A stretch of DNA of 38,174 bases from a virus. The notes beneath the pieces were generated by a model. The model did not search any database. It was given only the letters and a program-made list of their open reading frames with translations, and was not told the origin of the DNA. Both the position numbers and the translations under genes were made by a program. How positions within the stretch are numbered: position 1 is the first letter of the stretch; every line of letters starts with the position of its first letter. Positions 20,400 through 29,136 of this stretch are shown here, one piece after another. The stretch lies in IMG/VR virus record IMGVR_UViG_3300004463_000099, positions 1-38,174 of that record; one strand, written 5' to 3'.

Positions 20400-22115
20400 T
20401 TACTGATAGATGACACCACTAGCGGTTAGTGTTAATTTAGCTTGGCTTAATGTACCGGTTGCATTGGCTGCTCCAATATTGGAGCCTCGTTGTACATAAA
20501 ATCCATAAGTACCTGCACCAGTTGCATTAAAGTATGCGGCGTTTACAGTACTTCCTTCGAATGCATCAACACCATAGATGGTACAACCTGTAGCGACAGA
20601 ACTTCTTGCATTAATTCTAGATGCTCTTGTTGCGAAGAAACCTTCTTTACAAGAATTTGCTTGTGAATACTCAGCAGTAATAGTACTACCGTTTTCGGCA
20701 CGATATCCATAGTTAACACAGCTATTAGCTTTAGAGTTATTAGCGCTAATAGTAGAGCTATCGAGAGCATAAATGCCAGTGTCTGTACAATTGGAAACGT
20801 CAACGTTATCACAAGCGATTGTTCCAGAAGATGCTGCATAAATACCTATTCTACATCCTGTTGCTGTTGCTGAATCAATGAATGAGACTGTCGAACCATT
20901 GGAAGCATGTACACCAATATCCGAACCATCTACTGGTAATTCAGAAGCATCGATTTGAGAACCATAAGAAGCTATTACTGCATACTCAGAACAGCGCTTA
21001 GCCCCATCTTTAGACCATTCATTAACATGATAACGAGCGTTAATACGACCACTGTGTAAAGCATGGTAGCCACGTTGAGAATCGGACACACATGTTTCCC
21101 TAGCGTTTACAAAAGAAGCGTCACGACTACAAACAGCAGTACCACTAGCATGAGACATATCCGATTGGTAAATATCTGCTTGTGAACCCCAAATCACATA
21201 TACCGCATAGTCGCCTGTGCAATATTGAAGTTGAGAACGAGCACAGCGTATCGTAGAACCATAAGTCGCCATAAAAGCACGACCAGTACAGTTCTTAAAA
21301 CTCACACCAGTTACAGCACCACCACCAGTTCCTCCACCACCTTCTGTTAAACCTTCCATATAGCAGAATGCTTCAGAACCATAGTAAGCTCCTAAACCAC
21401 GCTCAGCTTTATTCACACCTGCACCTGGAAGTAATTGTACTTTAGAACCATGTGCTACTGTAATACCGTCATACTTCGTATTAGTACCTTCAGTTGTGTA
21501 CTCGAACAGACATCCGATTGTAGGAAGAATTGCTTTATCAGAACCATAAAATGCCGGTTTACGAGATTCAATTAACACTTGAGTAATAGCGCTCTTTTGA
21601 ATAAACACTACTGGGTCAACACTTGTTATCTTAATCCATCCCAAGTCAATACCTTTAACATGAACCTGTTCACTCATGACAAATCCTGTTAATAGTTTCA
21701 ACTCAACATTCAACCCACTCTTAACATAAGAAGGGTATTTTCTACTAAGGAAGACTAATGCTTCGTTGATTGTTGGGAAGTCACCACCAGTACCCACAGT
21801 CACTTGTAGGTTGGTATCAACGAGTTCTTTTAAATCATCCATCTTATCCAACTCGGCTTGTAGACCTGATACCTCGGAAATGGAGTGGTTACTAGGATGA
21901 GTATATACTGGAGTTTGCACGCCATCAATAACGATCTTACCGTTTGTTGCGCTACCTTGAACAAGAGAACCAGTCATAGTCCCTTGTGGTAATGGTTTCG
22001 GTTCGAACTTTTGTAGACTACTGTTATAGATTAAACCATAACCGTTTGACGCACCGGCTGTGGATACTTTTCTGTCATTTTTATTAGCTTTTGAGAAAGC
22101 CGTAATTGGTTTCAT
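20400..22115 (-). CDS. tail spike with shared MKPITAF anchor and regular beta-helix repeats
   Basis: 571 residues. Anchor at residues 1-95 as in 18610 and 24273. Residues about 105-170 (VTVGTGGDFPTINEALVFLS) resemble the opening of pectin-lyase-fold repeats. From about 230 to 555, units of roughly 22 residues recur with the pattern S.[IV].A..S.A..C..YG..A..GS, a very regular right-handed helix with stacked Cys and Ser/Asn ladders. No enzymatic motif is recognised, so it may bind rather than cleave. Confidence 0.85.
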   Translation of the reverse strand: MKPITAFSKANKNDRKVSTAGASNGYGLIYNSSLQKFEPKPLPQGTMTGSLVQGSATNGKIVIDGVQTPVYTHPSNHSISEVSGLQAELDKMDDLKELVDTNLQVTVGTGGDFPTINEALVFLSRKYPSYVKSGLNVELKLLTGFVMSEQVHVKGIDLGWIKITSVDPVVFIQKSAITQVLIESRKPAFYGSDKAILPTIGCLFEYTTEGTNTKYDGITVAHGSKVQLLPGAGVNKAERGLGAYYGSEAFCYMEGLTEGGGGTGGGAVTGVSFKNCTGRAFMATYGSTIRCARSQLQYCTGDYAVYVIWGSQADIYQSDMSHASGTAVCSRDASFVNARETCVSDSQRGYHALHSGRINARYHVNEWSKDGAKRCSEYAVIASYGSQIDASELPVDGSDIGVHASNGSTVSFIDSATATGCRIGIYAASSGTIACDNVDVSNCTDTGIYALDSSTISANNSKANSCVNYGYRAENGSTITAEYSQANSCKEGFFATRASRINARSSVATGCTIYGVDAFEGSTVNAAYFNATGAGTYGFYVQRGSNIGAANATGTLSQAKLTLTASGVIYQ

Positions 22116-22123
22116 TGGTTGCC

Positions 22124-22143
22124 TCCTTTGTCGTTATTTTGAC
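22124..22143 (-). promoter_or_regulatory. GTCAAAATAAC-type leader motif
   Basis: AGTCAAAATAACGACAAAGG before the GGAGG ribosome site of 20400-22115. The preceding bases CTAATATTAG are palindromic. Confidence 0.5.
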
Positions 22144-22148
22144 TAATA

Positions 22149-22940
22149 TTAGACACCGTACATAAAACTAATTTTACCGATTAACTCAGTGTTATTCTTA
22201 ACGCCTAAAATCTTGATGTTACCACCGTTATCGGTATATACCAAACATGGTTGATAGTTTCCTGAAGAATCCTTGTAGGTAGCCACTTCATAAGGAGGTG
22301 ATTGTGTTTGAATGCGGTAAGGACTTGGAACCGTCATGATAGTAGTCGCATCGGTTATCGTACCACCTGTAAGAGCGAAGTTAACATGAACCATCCTTCC
22401 TTCTACCTTATAGGCGTTACCCTTACCTGAAATCGTAGTCCAACTGTTAGCTCCAGATAACGTGCTATACACATATGGAGGGGCTACTAATTTATCGCTA
22501 GACGTAGGATATGTGTAAGTTGTGCTCAGGATTTCAACTAGTTGTTTGTTCCCATTTAGGAAATACATAGTCAAATGGGCATAGTCTAACCCACCTAAAG
22601 CCAACACATACCAATAGTTAGTATCGCTATCTATATAAATTCTCCAATCTTTCAATAAGTTACTGATGGAACCAACGCAACTATGAACACCGGCACTTGC
22701 ATATGTTTTAAGCGTTAGAATACAAGAACCGTTTGAAAGAGGTGAACCACCACCGCCTGCTGTTAATAAGAAAGTGATGTTCTTTGCTTCGGGTTGAGTA
22801 GGGTCTTTCTTAATTCTAATCAATCTTGTAGCTTGAGTCTCCATATGATAAACGGGAGAGCGCATGAAGTAGTTAGTCTTAACAAATCCTCCTTCATTAG
22901 CTAATTCCACAAGACGTTTTAATTCCATTTCGGTAGACAT
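22149..22940 (-). CDS. tail fibre / receptor-binding protein
   Basis: 263 residues. The N-terminal 30 residues are helical (ELKRLVELANEGGFVKTNYF). The remainder is beta-rich with a glycine run (LLTAGGGGSPLSNGS) and a C-terminal domain containing WTTISGKGNAYKVEGRMVHVNFALTGG, a layout common at the tips of Firmicute phage fibres. It lies between the glycosidase-like protein and a spike. It lacks the MKPITAF anchor. Probably a secondary fibre or a companion of the 22944 protein. Confidence 0.65.
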   Translation of the reverse strand: MSTEMELKRLVELANEGGFVKTNYFMRSPVYHMETQATRLIRIKKDPTQPEAKNITFLLTAGGGGSPLSNGSCILTLKTYASAGVHSCVGSISNLLKDWRIYIDSDTNYWYVLALGGLDYAHLTMYFLNGNKQLVEILSTTYTYPTSSDKLVAPPYVYSTLSGANSWTTISGKGNAYKVEGRMVHVNFALTGGTITDATTIMTVPSPYRIQTQSPPYEVATYKDSSGNYQPCLVYTDNGGNIKILGVKNNTELIGKISFMYGV

Positions 22941-22943
22941 ATA

Positions 22944-23945
22944 TTAAACACCCCCATCAATAAAATACTTTTTCAAGATATCAAGTGAAGCTTGTTTATT
23001 ATAAGGAGAGAATGAGGTTTGATAATCCCACCCAAATATATAATCGATTTCTTTGTTGTCGAATAGAGCTAAAATCATACCTTCCCAGAACTTTCCAGCG
23101 ATAGCTCCATTTCCATTAGGTGTTGCTGGGTCCCAATCCCATTTTGCAGGACTTCCTAAAGCGTCAAGATAGTCAGTACAACCTACCTCAGAAATTATAA
23201 GCTTTTTGGTTGGATATAACTTTCGAAATGATTTAAACTTACTAACCGTTACATCCCATGTTGAAATAGTTTCAAATAAAGGTGTGTTTAGTTGTGAGTT
23301 ATTTCTAACAGATGGGTACATATTAACCCCAAAGTAGTCTAGGTTATCGGTGTGTAAACATCTGTCTGCTTCATCCATACCTAAGAATGTGAAACCAACT
23401 TTATAACCTTTAGACTTAATTGATGTGATGACGTTTCCTAAATCAGTTTGATGAGTAACTGAGCTAGTTACTTCAGGGAATTCGTTAGAGATAGACATAT
23501 ACTGAATTCCTTTACCTACAAACTTATCGGCGATTCGCTCACACTGTTGTTTATACTGTGTCCAATAAGTCGCGTAATCAGTGATATCGGTAGCAAAATC
23601 ATACTTATGGTTAGTGTGAATCTTTACAGCCCAAACACTCATTCCTAATTCAGCAATCTTAGCAAGAGTATAATCCACCTTCGCCTCACTGTGACCTTTT
23701 GCTGGTAAATCATACTGGACACAAATTAGATTTTTATTAGCATCTAATGTTAAGTGAAATACCAACATGATAGGTCTGTTTGGAATCGCGCCCAACTGAG
23801 TCCCAAGAATAGAATCGATACTAGCATTTGAATACGCACCATTCGCATCACCAGTTGAGAAGTTGGAACCGAAAGTGGGTTTAAATGTGTTTTTACCTTT
23901 ATTGATACCTTGTTTAGCTTTTGAGAATGCTACTATAGGTTTCAT
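22944..23945 (-). CDS. phage-borne TIM-barrel glycoside-hydrolase-like protein
   Basis: 333 residues. It starts MKPIVAFSKAKQGINKGK, echoing the spike anchor, then has a complete (beta/alpha)8-like chain. SISNEFPE carries an Asn-Glu pair (N154, E155) at the end of a strand, and LIISEVGCTDY places E253 on a later strand. This matches the acid/base and nucleophile positions of clan GH-A retaining glycosidases. Other barrel marks are VWAVKIHTNHKYD, YFGVNMYPS and FGWDYQ. I expect a hydrolase of host surface glycan displayed on the tail; the GH family (GH113-like is one option) and substrate are inferred only. Confidence 0.8.
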   Translation of the reverse strand: MKPIVAFSKAKQGINKGKNTFKPTFGSNFSTGDANGAYSNASIDSILGTQLGAIPNRPIMLVFHLTLDANKNLICVQYDLPAKGHSEAKVDYTLAKIAELGMSVWAVKIHTNHKYDFATDITDYATYWTQYKQQCERIADKFVGKGIQYMSISNEFPEVTSSVTHQTDLGNVITSIKSKGYKVGFTFLGMDEADRCLHTDNLDYFGVNMYPSVRNNSQLNTPLFETISTWDVTVSKFKSFRKLYPTKKLIISEVGCTDYLDALGSPAKWDWDPATPNGNGAIAGKFWEGMILALFDNKEIDYIFGWDYQTSFSPYNKQASLDILKKYFIDGGV

Positions 23946-23966
23946 TGGTTACCTCCCTACTAAATT

Positions 23967-23996
23967 GATAAAAGGGGCGGATATCGCACCACCCCT
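23967..23996 (-). terminator. terminator or attenuator before the glycosidase gene
   Basis: GGGGTGG pairs with CCGCCCC (one G-U) around an 8-nt loop, followed by TTTTATC. It stands between 24004-24234 and the 22944-23945 gene, so it may reduce downstream expression. Confidence 0.6.
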
Positions 23997-24003
23997 CCAA
24001 ATA

Positions 24004-24234
24004 TTATTGTAAGTACCAAGTTCCTTTATAGAAGATGTGTACTTCACCAGTGTCAACGATAAGTAGATCGTCACCGTCTTCAACACCATCATCCACTACT
24101 GTAGGTTTTGGTTCAGCCGCTAGTCGGTAGAAGCTACCAGTAAGTTTAGTAGCTGTTTTAGGCATTGGTTTACCAGTTTTCTTATCCAATTCCATTGCTT
24201 GCATGTAGTCATCAGTTTGATCGTAATTAGTCAT
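24004..24234 (-). CDS. small spike-array protein with AMExDxxTGKPMPK motif
   Basis: 76 residues. The N-terminus DDYMQAMELDKKTGKPMPKT shares the adaptor motif with 15438 and 18123. The remainder is short and acidic (VDDGVEDGDDLLIVDTGEVH) with a final beta hairpin ending FYKGTWYLQ, typical of small collar or fibre-tip domains. It follows spike 24273-26228 and carries the GTCAAAATAAC leader. Confidence 0.7.
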   Translation of the reverse strand: MTNYDQTDDYMQAMELDKKTGKPMPKTATKLTGSFYRLAAEPKPTVVDDGVEDGDDLLIVDTGEVHIFYKGTWYLQ

Positions 24235-24248
24235 TATTAATCGCTCCC

Positions 24249-24268
24249 TTTTTTGTTGTTATTTTGAC
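24249..24268 (-). promoter_or_regulatory. GTCAAAATAAC-type leader motif
   Basis: CGTCAAAATAACAACAAAAA before the ribosome site of 24004-24234. Confidence 0.5.
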
Positions 24269-24272
24269 GTTA

Positions 24273-26228
24273 TTAAGCAAGAATAGCTCCAAATGGTTGC
24301 CAGTCAGTACCGATAACTTGACCAGTTCCAGTTGTTAAGCGAACCCATCCAACGTATCCACCCTTTACAGGGAGTGTATTGTAATAGATATCGCTTTTCT
24401 TCCATGAACCTGTGGCTGTAGAAGGATCAGTGCCATAAGCAACCCTTCTCCAATCACCATTTAAATATGTTCTTTGAGCACTCGGAGTTACAGAAGTATC
24501 AGTATATATCGTTCCATCCTGAGCCCATGGTGCTGCTCCCAATTGTGCTGGATGGAAACCGAAGTTTCTAACGAATAGATTTCTTCGTACACGCATGTCA
24601 TGATCGGCACCAACATCAAACACTACTGTTTCGGAACCACCACTACCATGTATGAATTGTGCTTTACTACCTGCTGCATCTGCTACAACACGACCTAACT
24701 CCCAATATTCATTTGTGATATCAAGAGGAGTCAACTTAAGACCAGCAGAAGAAGCACCATAGCCCTGAATGTCCAACCTTGGCATAGCTGCTTCTCTATT
24801 ACTGATTCGTTTAGCAGAGTTCGAAATGCCACCTCTTATGTTAATTTGCGTAGCAGTTGAATCAACCTGTACTGGATAAGGCGAGATAGTATTAGCGCCA
24901 TTCTGATTGTAAATATGAACATATAGTTCGATATCAACACTAGTTCCTGTGATGTAAACGTATTTATTGATTTTAGCCGCTGTAGTATCGATTGTTCCTG
25001 TATGTTCCAAGAACAAGGCACCGCTAACTGAAGTACAGTTTGTAAACTTAATTTGTTGAGGTAATGTTGAACCTGAGCTACCTTTAGAACAAATGTTTAC
25101 ACCATTCAAATGAATAGCTACAGCATCATTAAATTCTAGGTGTGTGTTGTTTGAAAACACTGATTCGAATTTACAATCTGTAAAGAACAGCTCGTTAACA
25201 TTTAATCCTACAGTTCTAAGAGCTGTTCCACGATAGGACTCATGTCTATTACCAATGAAGTGAACTTCGTTACTGAACTCTCCGCCGTTTCCAGATTCCA
25301 ATTCGATAGCTGCTAATGTACCATCAGTACTTCCACACCACTCTGTAAAGAAGTTTGTGAATCGAGAGTCCATTAGTTCTTTTGCATAGAAAGCACGTCC
25401 AGTCGTTCCAAACAAGAATACATTATTGAATTTAATATCAGTAGCGTAAATGAATTGTACTAAATCAGACGCTAAATCGTTACCCTTGATTTTAAGATTA
25501 TTGATCGTAATACTCTTCGCATTAGCCGCGTTACCTGCTAATATAGATTCTCCTTGAGCTTTGAATACAGTAACGTCAGAAGTTCTTACTAGAGTCGAAC
25601 CTTCGAAACTACCCTTCATCTCGTAACATTGACCTTCGATTGTGATGTTAGATGGTAGATTGACTGTCGCATTAATTAAGAACTGGCGATATGGGATGAA
25701 CACACGGTTGATCTTGCTAGATTTAGCATAATCAATAGCTGCCTGAAGTGCTGCTGAATCGTCGGTAGCCAATTGCGTCAATCCACTATCTACATACCAT
25801 TTCTTATTGGATGAATTATAATAGTTGGCATTACCTTTCGCGTTGAAAGGAGGGAGCATGATATTTACAGCACGCTCATTTAACCAATTTCGCAAATCAT
25901 CAACGCCTTCAACCACACTTGCGGGCAACCAATCCAAATCTGCCGGATCTCCCATTTTGTCAAGCTCAGCTTGTAAACCAGATACTTCTGAAATAGAATG
26001 CGTACTTGGATGAGTATAAACTTGAGTCTCTACACCATCGATAACAATCTTTCCGTTAGTCCCGCTACCTTGAACAAGAGAACCAGTTGATGTTCCCTCA
26101 GGTAGAGGTTTTGGTTCGAACTTTTGTAGACTGCTGTTATAGATTAGCGTGTGTCCGTTTGTTAAACCTGTTGTTGAAAATAGTTCCGATATCTTCTTAC
26201 CATTCAAAAACGCCGTTATCGGTTTCAT
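24273..26228 (-). CDS. tail spike with shared MKPITAF anchor, beta-helix
   Basis: 651 residues. Residues 1-95 are the shared anchor (MKPITAF ... LIYNSSLQKFEPKPLPEG ... HSISEVSGLQAELDK). A pectate-lyase-3-like entry (FNAKGNANYYN ... DDSAALQAAIDYAKSSKINR) opens a beta-helix to about residue 500. The end carries a small domain with GWVRLTTGTGQVIGTDWQPF, shared with the 18610 spike. It is the first spike after the holin and overlaps its stop codon (ATGA), so it belongs to the same transcript. Likely trimeric. Confidence 0.85.
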   Translation of the reverse strand: MKPITAFLNGKKISELFSTTGLTNGHTLIYNSSLQKFEPKPLPEGTSTGSLVQGSGTNGKIVIDGVETQVYTHPSTHSISEVSGLQAELDKMGDPADLDWLPASVVEGVDDLRNWLNERAVNIMLPPFNAKGNANYYNSSNKKWYVDSGLTQLATDDSAALQAAIDYAKSSKINRVFIPYRQFLINATVNLPSNITIEGQCYEMKGSFEGSTLVRTSDVTVFKAQGESILAGNAANAKSITINNLKIKGNDLASDLVQFIYATDIKFNNVFLFGTTGRAFYAKELMDSRFTNFFTEWCGSTDGTLAAIELESGNGGEFSNEVHFIGNRHESYRGTALRTVGLNVNELFFTDCKFESVFSNNTHLEFNDAVAIHLNGVNICSKGSSGSTLPQQIKFTNCTSVSGALFLEHTGTIDTTAAKINKYVYITGTSVDIELYVHIYNQNGANTISPYPVQVDSTATQINIRGGISNSAKRISNREAAMPRLDIQGYGASSAGLKLTPLDITNEYWELGRVVADAAGSKAQFIHGSGGSETVVFDVGADHDMRVRRNLFVRNFGFHPAQLGAAPWAQDGTIYTDTSVTPSAQRTYLNGDWRRVAYGTDPSTATGSWKKSDIYYNTLPVKGGYVGWVRLTTGTGQVIGTDWQPFGAILA

Positions 26229-26647
26229 TTCTCACTCTCCTTCTCTTTACCTTTTAGAATTGCAACCGCATTTAAAAGCTGTGCTGGTAGTGGAACGCCC
26301 ATTCTACCAGCGTTTTCAACAAATGATAACAGTTCATTAACAAGGTAAAACAAGACAGCGCCATCCATTATCATTTGTCCATCATACATTCCAGAAGTTG
26401 CGAAAGATTTATCGATTAGGTGACATACGGCAATGATGAATAGGATATATGCCTTTCTAGCGATTCCTTTACCTCCGACCCTGCTGCTCAACTTACCTTC
26501 GATGTAGGACGCTAACAAACCAGTTACTTGGTCGATAACCATGAAGTAGAGCAGTATTGGAAGCAACCCAGTCCACCCCCCGTATAAATATCCTACAAAA
26601 CCGCCAAATGCTGAAGTGATGATTTTGAATGTTGTTTCCCAATTCAT
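26225..26647 (-). CDS. holin, phage_holin_4_1 / toxin-secretion holin family
   Basis: 140 residues. Membrane segments lie near residues 8-25 (IITSAFGGFVGYLYGG), 28-46 (LLPILLYFMVIDQVTGLLA), 66-84 (AYILFIIAVCHLIDK) and about 95-112. D..TG near residue 40, the GKGIARKAYILFI block and the C-terminal lysine-rich tail fit the PF05105/TIGR01593 group (140-150 residues). It opens the membrane for the endolysin at lysis. The endolysin is unusually far away, with the spike array in between. Confidence 0.9.
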   Translation of the reverse strand: MNWETTFKIITSAFGGFVGYLYGGWTGLLPILLYFMVIDQVTGLLASYIEGKLSSRVGGKGIARKAYILFIIAVCHLIDKSFATSGMYDGQMIMDGAVLFYLVNELLSFVENAGRMGVPLPAQLLNAVAILKGKEKESEK

Positions 26648-26674
26648 GCTTTCTTCCCCCTAGTTTCTTTTTAT

Positions 26675-27256
26675 TTATGCAGTTCTTTTCCACATATATA
26701 CAGTGATATATGGTTGTAAGTTGTTATGCGCTTGTCCGCCACCTGTAGATCCAGTATTTATAGATGTTAATTGAGTGTTGTATCCAGTTCCTTGAGCGAT
26801 ACTACCAGATACCCCACCGTAAGCGTAATATCCAGCAGTATCTGAAGCGGCGTGTTTATGCGCTGGCATCTCAGCTACAGTTAACGTATGGTTCTTTTCA
26901 CCGCCAGTTTTCTCAACAGTGTTGAATGATGTATCGTTCGTATCCACACCAACCATAGTTCTACCTGCCCCGAATGCTACCCAAGTTCCACCAAATATAG
27001 CAGATGGGTTTGCAGAGTTTACTGACGTATAGATAGATCCTACTGGGTATACTCTCAAAAATACACCATCACGATCCGCATTCAAACGTTCATTTAAACT
27101 ACCATACAAACCTCTTGCTTGTGTAACTTCCAAATTCGCATTCCCAGCTACAGCAGCATCAGTATAAACTGCCTGAACAGCATCAACCATAGCTTGTCTA
27201 ACGTCTTTACCGTAGATAGCATTTTTAATTCTATCCAACGCTTCAGTAAAGTTCAT
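26675..27256 (-). CDS. tail fibre with collar-type C-terminal domain
   Basis: 193 residues. The N-terminus (IYGKDVRQAMVDAVQAVYTD ... NLEVTQARGLYGSLNERLNA) is the helical attachment module common in Firmicute phage base-plate fibres. Residues about 70-193 (YPVGSIYTSVNSANPSAIFG, then GTWVAFGAGRTMVGVD, AEMPAHKHAAS, NLQPYITVYMWKRTA) form a phage tail collar / microcystin-dependent-type domain, with HKH probably binding metal. It probably sits at the tail tip next to Tal. Confidence 0.85.
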   Translation of the reverse strand: MNFTEALDRIKNAIYGKDVRQAMVDAVQAVYTDAAVAGNANLEVTQARGLYGSLNERLNADRDGVFLRVYPVGSIYTSVNSANPSAIFGGTWVAFGAGRTMVGVDTNDTSFNTVEKTGGEKNHTLTVAEMPAHKHAASDTAGYYAYGGVSGSIAQGTGYNTQLTSINTGSTGGGQAHNNLQPYITVYMWKRTA

Positions 27257-27259
27257 ACA

Positions 27260-27538
27260 TTACACGCCTCCTTTAAGTTGCGATACGTCTTGAGCCAATG
27301 CATCAATAGTCTCTTGTTGTCTCAATTGAGTCAATTCTATTTCTGCTATCTTAGCTTCCTGAATTTTATCCTTGTAAAATTCATTGTAGAAACTATCCAA
27401 CACTTTAGCGATAGCTTCATCGTCAGTTAAAGTACTAAGGTCGCCTGGATATTGATACGATATTTGAGCGTAGGGTTTAGCACTCTTAAATACGATTATA
27501 GAATAATCACCTAGTGTTGTTATCGTTACTGTAGGCAT
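27260..27538 (-). CDS. small tail-tip protein with C-terminal coiled coil
   Basis: 92 residues. The first 45 residues are beta-rich (TVTITTLGDYSIIVFKSAKP), and residues about 48-88 form a coiled coil (KIAEIELTQLRQQETIDALA). It stands between Tal and the collar fibre, where many Gram-positive siphophages encode short base-plate proteins such as XkdW/XkdX-like ones. The assignment is by position only. Confidence 0.6.
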   Translation of the reverse strand: MPTVTITTLGDYSIIVFKSAKPYAQISYQYPGDLSTLTDDEAIAKVLDSFYNEFYKDKIQEAKIAEIELTQLRQQETIDALAQDVSQLKGGV

Positions 27539-27549
27539 TATGTCATCTC

Positions 27550-29136
27550 CTATCCTAATATGGTCACACTAAGTTTACTAGCTGAAGGTATCGGGGTCGC
27601 AGTCGTTACGATTATACTATTAACACTAGTGTAATCTATACTAACCACTTCCTTTTGACGATAAGGCGTAGAGGTATCTCGAATACTAACGACGACATCT
27701 CGTGTTCCCATATTGTGCGTTATCGTATATGACGTGGATACATCGTCACCAATAGTCGCTATATACTTCTTTGTGTAGTACGTAGGTAATGCGTCAAGCT
27801 CGTCCTCAATATTATCCAGTCTTATATTTATAGTCTGTAAATCTTGAGGTAATGTGCTGACACTAGAGCTTGTGACAGTATTTTGAACGCTGGATAAACC
27901 GGTTGAAAGACTGCTAATGGCGGACTTTTGTTGAGTTACTACGTTTTGAAGATTAGCATAATTTTTACTAGCAATTCTTTGTTCTCTCTGGTAATCTATT
28001 AGAGTTTTGATTTTGTCACCTATCGTCAACGTGCTATTAACTGGGTTAACTATATCAACAGACTTACCAATGATGCGAATCCATTCATTAATAGACATAA
28101 TAGGATTCACAACTTTATGTCTATTGCCAACGATATACTCCTCGACACCTTTTCCTATTTTGAATAGATCAAGAGCTTCTACTGTAAACTGTTGGAGTAC
28201 TATTTTTTGATTGTTCAACCAGTCGATACCAGCGTTTTTGAGAGGAGTCCAACCTGTAATGTCATCAAATACTACAGTACCAGTTTGGATTCCAAATTCA
28301 GCTACTAAATCGCTTCTTTCAACATAGATTAAACCACCGTTGGCTGATGCAATAGTAGTACGTCTTTCATTATCGGTCTGATCTTCTGTAGATATGGTTT
28401 TACCTAATGGTATTAAACGAGTGATTATATTGGACGGATCTACCTTCTTGGTCACACTTTTAAGATTTCTACTTATTCCAATGTCTTCTACGCTATCGTA
28501 CCCTACGGATTTAACATAATCTATGTAGAGTAGACTACCGACAGTTCTAACCTGAATCTCTCCTCCAACCGCATCCAACAAATTAGATTTTATCTGATCG
28601 TAAGATGAGTTTTCTGGAGTTATAAAAGCAGTAATGTTACTGGAAGTCGTACTATCGGTTGATAACACATTCCCATTTTTGTCTATAACTTTTGCTAACG
28701 ATATAACTCCTAGTTGGAACTGTTTATACGTTTCGACCTGAGCATTATGACTAGTTATCATAGCTATAAATAAGTTCTCAGGTGTTCCAGTAAAATCGGT
28801 ATACGATTGACTACTGTCGTGAAGGTATCCTAAGACACCCTCACAAATAGCAGTCTTACTATGCACGCCATCAGTCGTCATAGTATCAGCGTAGTTAAGC
28901 AATCGACCACCAAACTCTAAATAGTTATTTTTAATATTTCTAACTTCTATTAAAGTTTGCATTGGTTTAATATGACCATACCCTACATTTGTAAAAGGTA
29001 TTTCCATATCAAAACTATCGATGTTGTTAATCCCCTGATTGATAGTGCCGCTAGTCAATTTAGTACCATCCGTAAATGAGTTATGAATGACTATAGGATC
29101 TGAGTCAGGGGTTTCTCTTAACAAAACCACATACAT
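27550..29136 (-). CDS. tail-associated protein Tal (prophage tail endopeptidase family)
   Basis: 528 residues. The N-terminal 370 residues (SGTINQGINNIDSFDMEIPF ... LLNYADTMTTDGVHSKTAIC ... EGVLGYLHDSSQ) match the gp27/Tal-type hub of the PF06605 family. A coiled coil follows (about 385-450, YANLQNVVTQQKSAISSLST), then a small beta domain (TSYTITHNMGTRDVVVSIRD). It forms the tail tip below Dit. No peptidase or lysozyme domain is visible. It overlaps the Dit gene by 1 nt. Confidence 0.85.
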   Translation of the reverse strand: MYVVLLRETPDSDPIVIHNSFTDGTKLTSGTINQGINNIDSFDMEIPFTNVGYGHIKPMQTLIEVRNIKNNYLEFGGRLLNYADTMTTDGVHSKTAICEGVLGYLHDSSQSYTDFTGTPENLFIAMITSHNAQVETYKQFQLGVISLAKVIDKNGNVLSTDSTTSSNITAFITPENSSYDQIKSNLLDAVGGEIQVRTVGSLLYIDYVKSVGYDSVEDIGISRNLKSVTKKVDPSNIITRLIPLGKTISTEDQTDNERRTTIASANGGLIYVERSDLVAEFGIQTGTVVFDDITGWTPLKNAGIDWLNNQKIVLQQFTVEALDLFKIGKGVEEYIVGNRHKVVNPIMSINEWIRIIGKSVDIVNPVNSTLTIGDKIKTLIDYQREQRIASKNYANLQNVVTQQKSAISSLSTGLSSVQNTVTSSSVSTLPQDLQTINIRLDNIEDELDALPTYYTKKYIATIGDDVSTSYTITHNMGTRDVVVSIRDTSTPYRQKEVVSIDYTSVNSIIVTTATPIPSASKLSVTILG

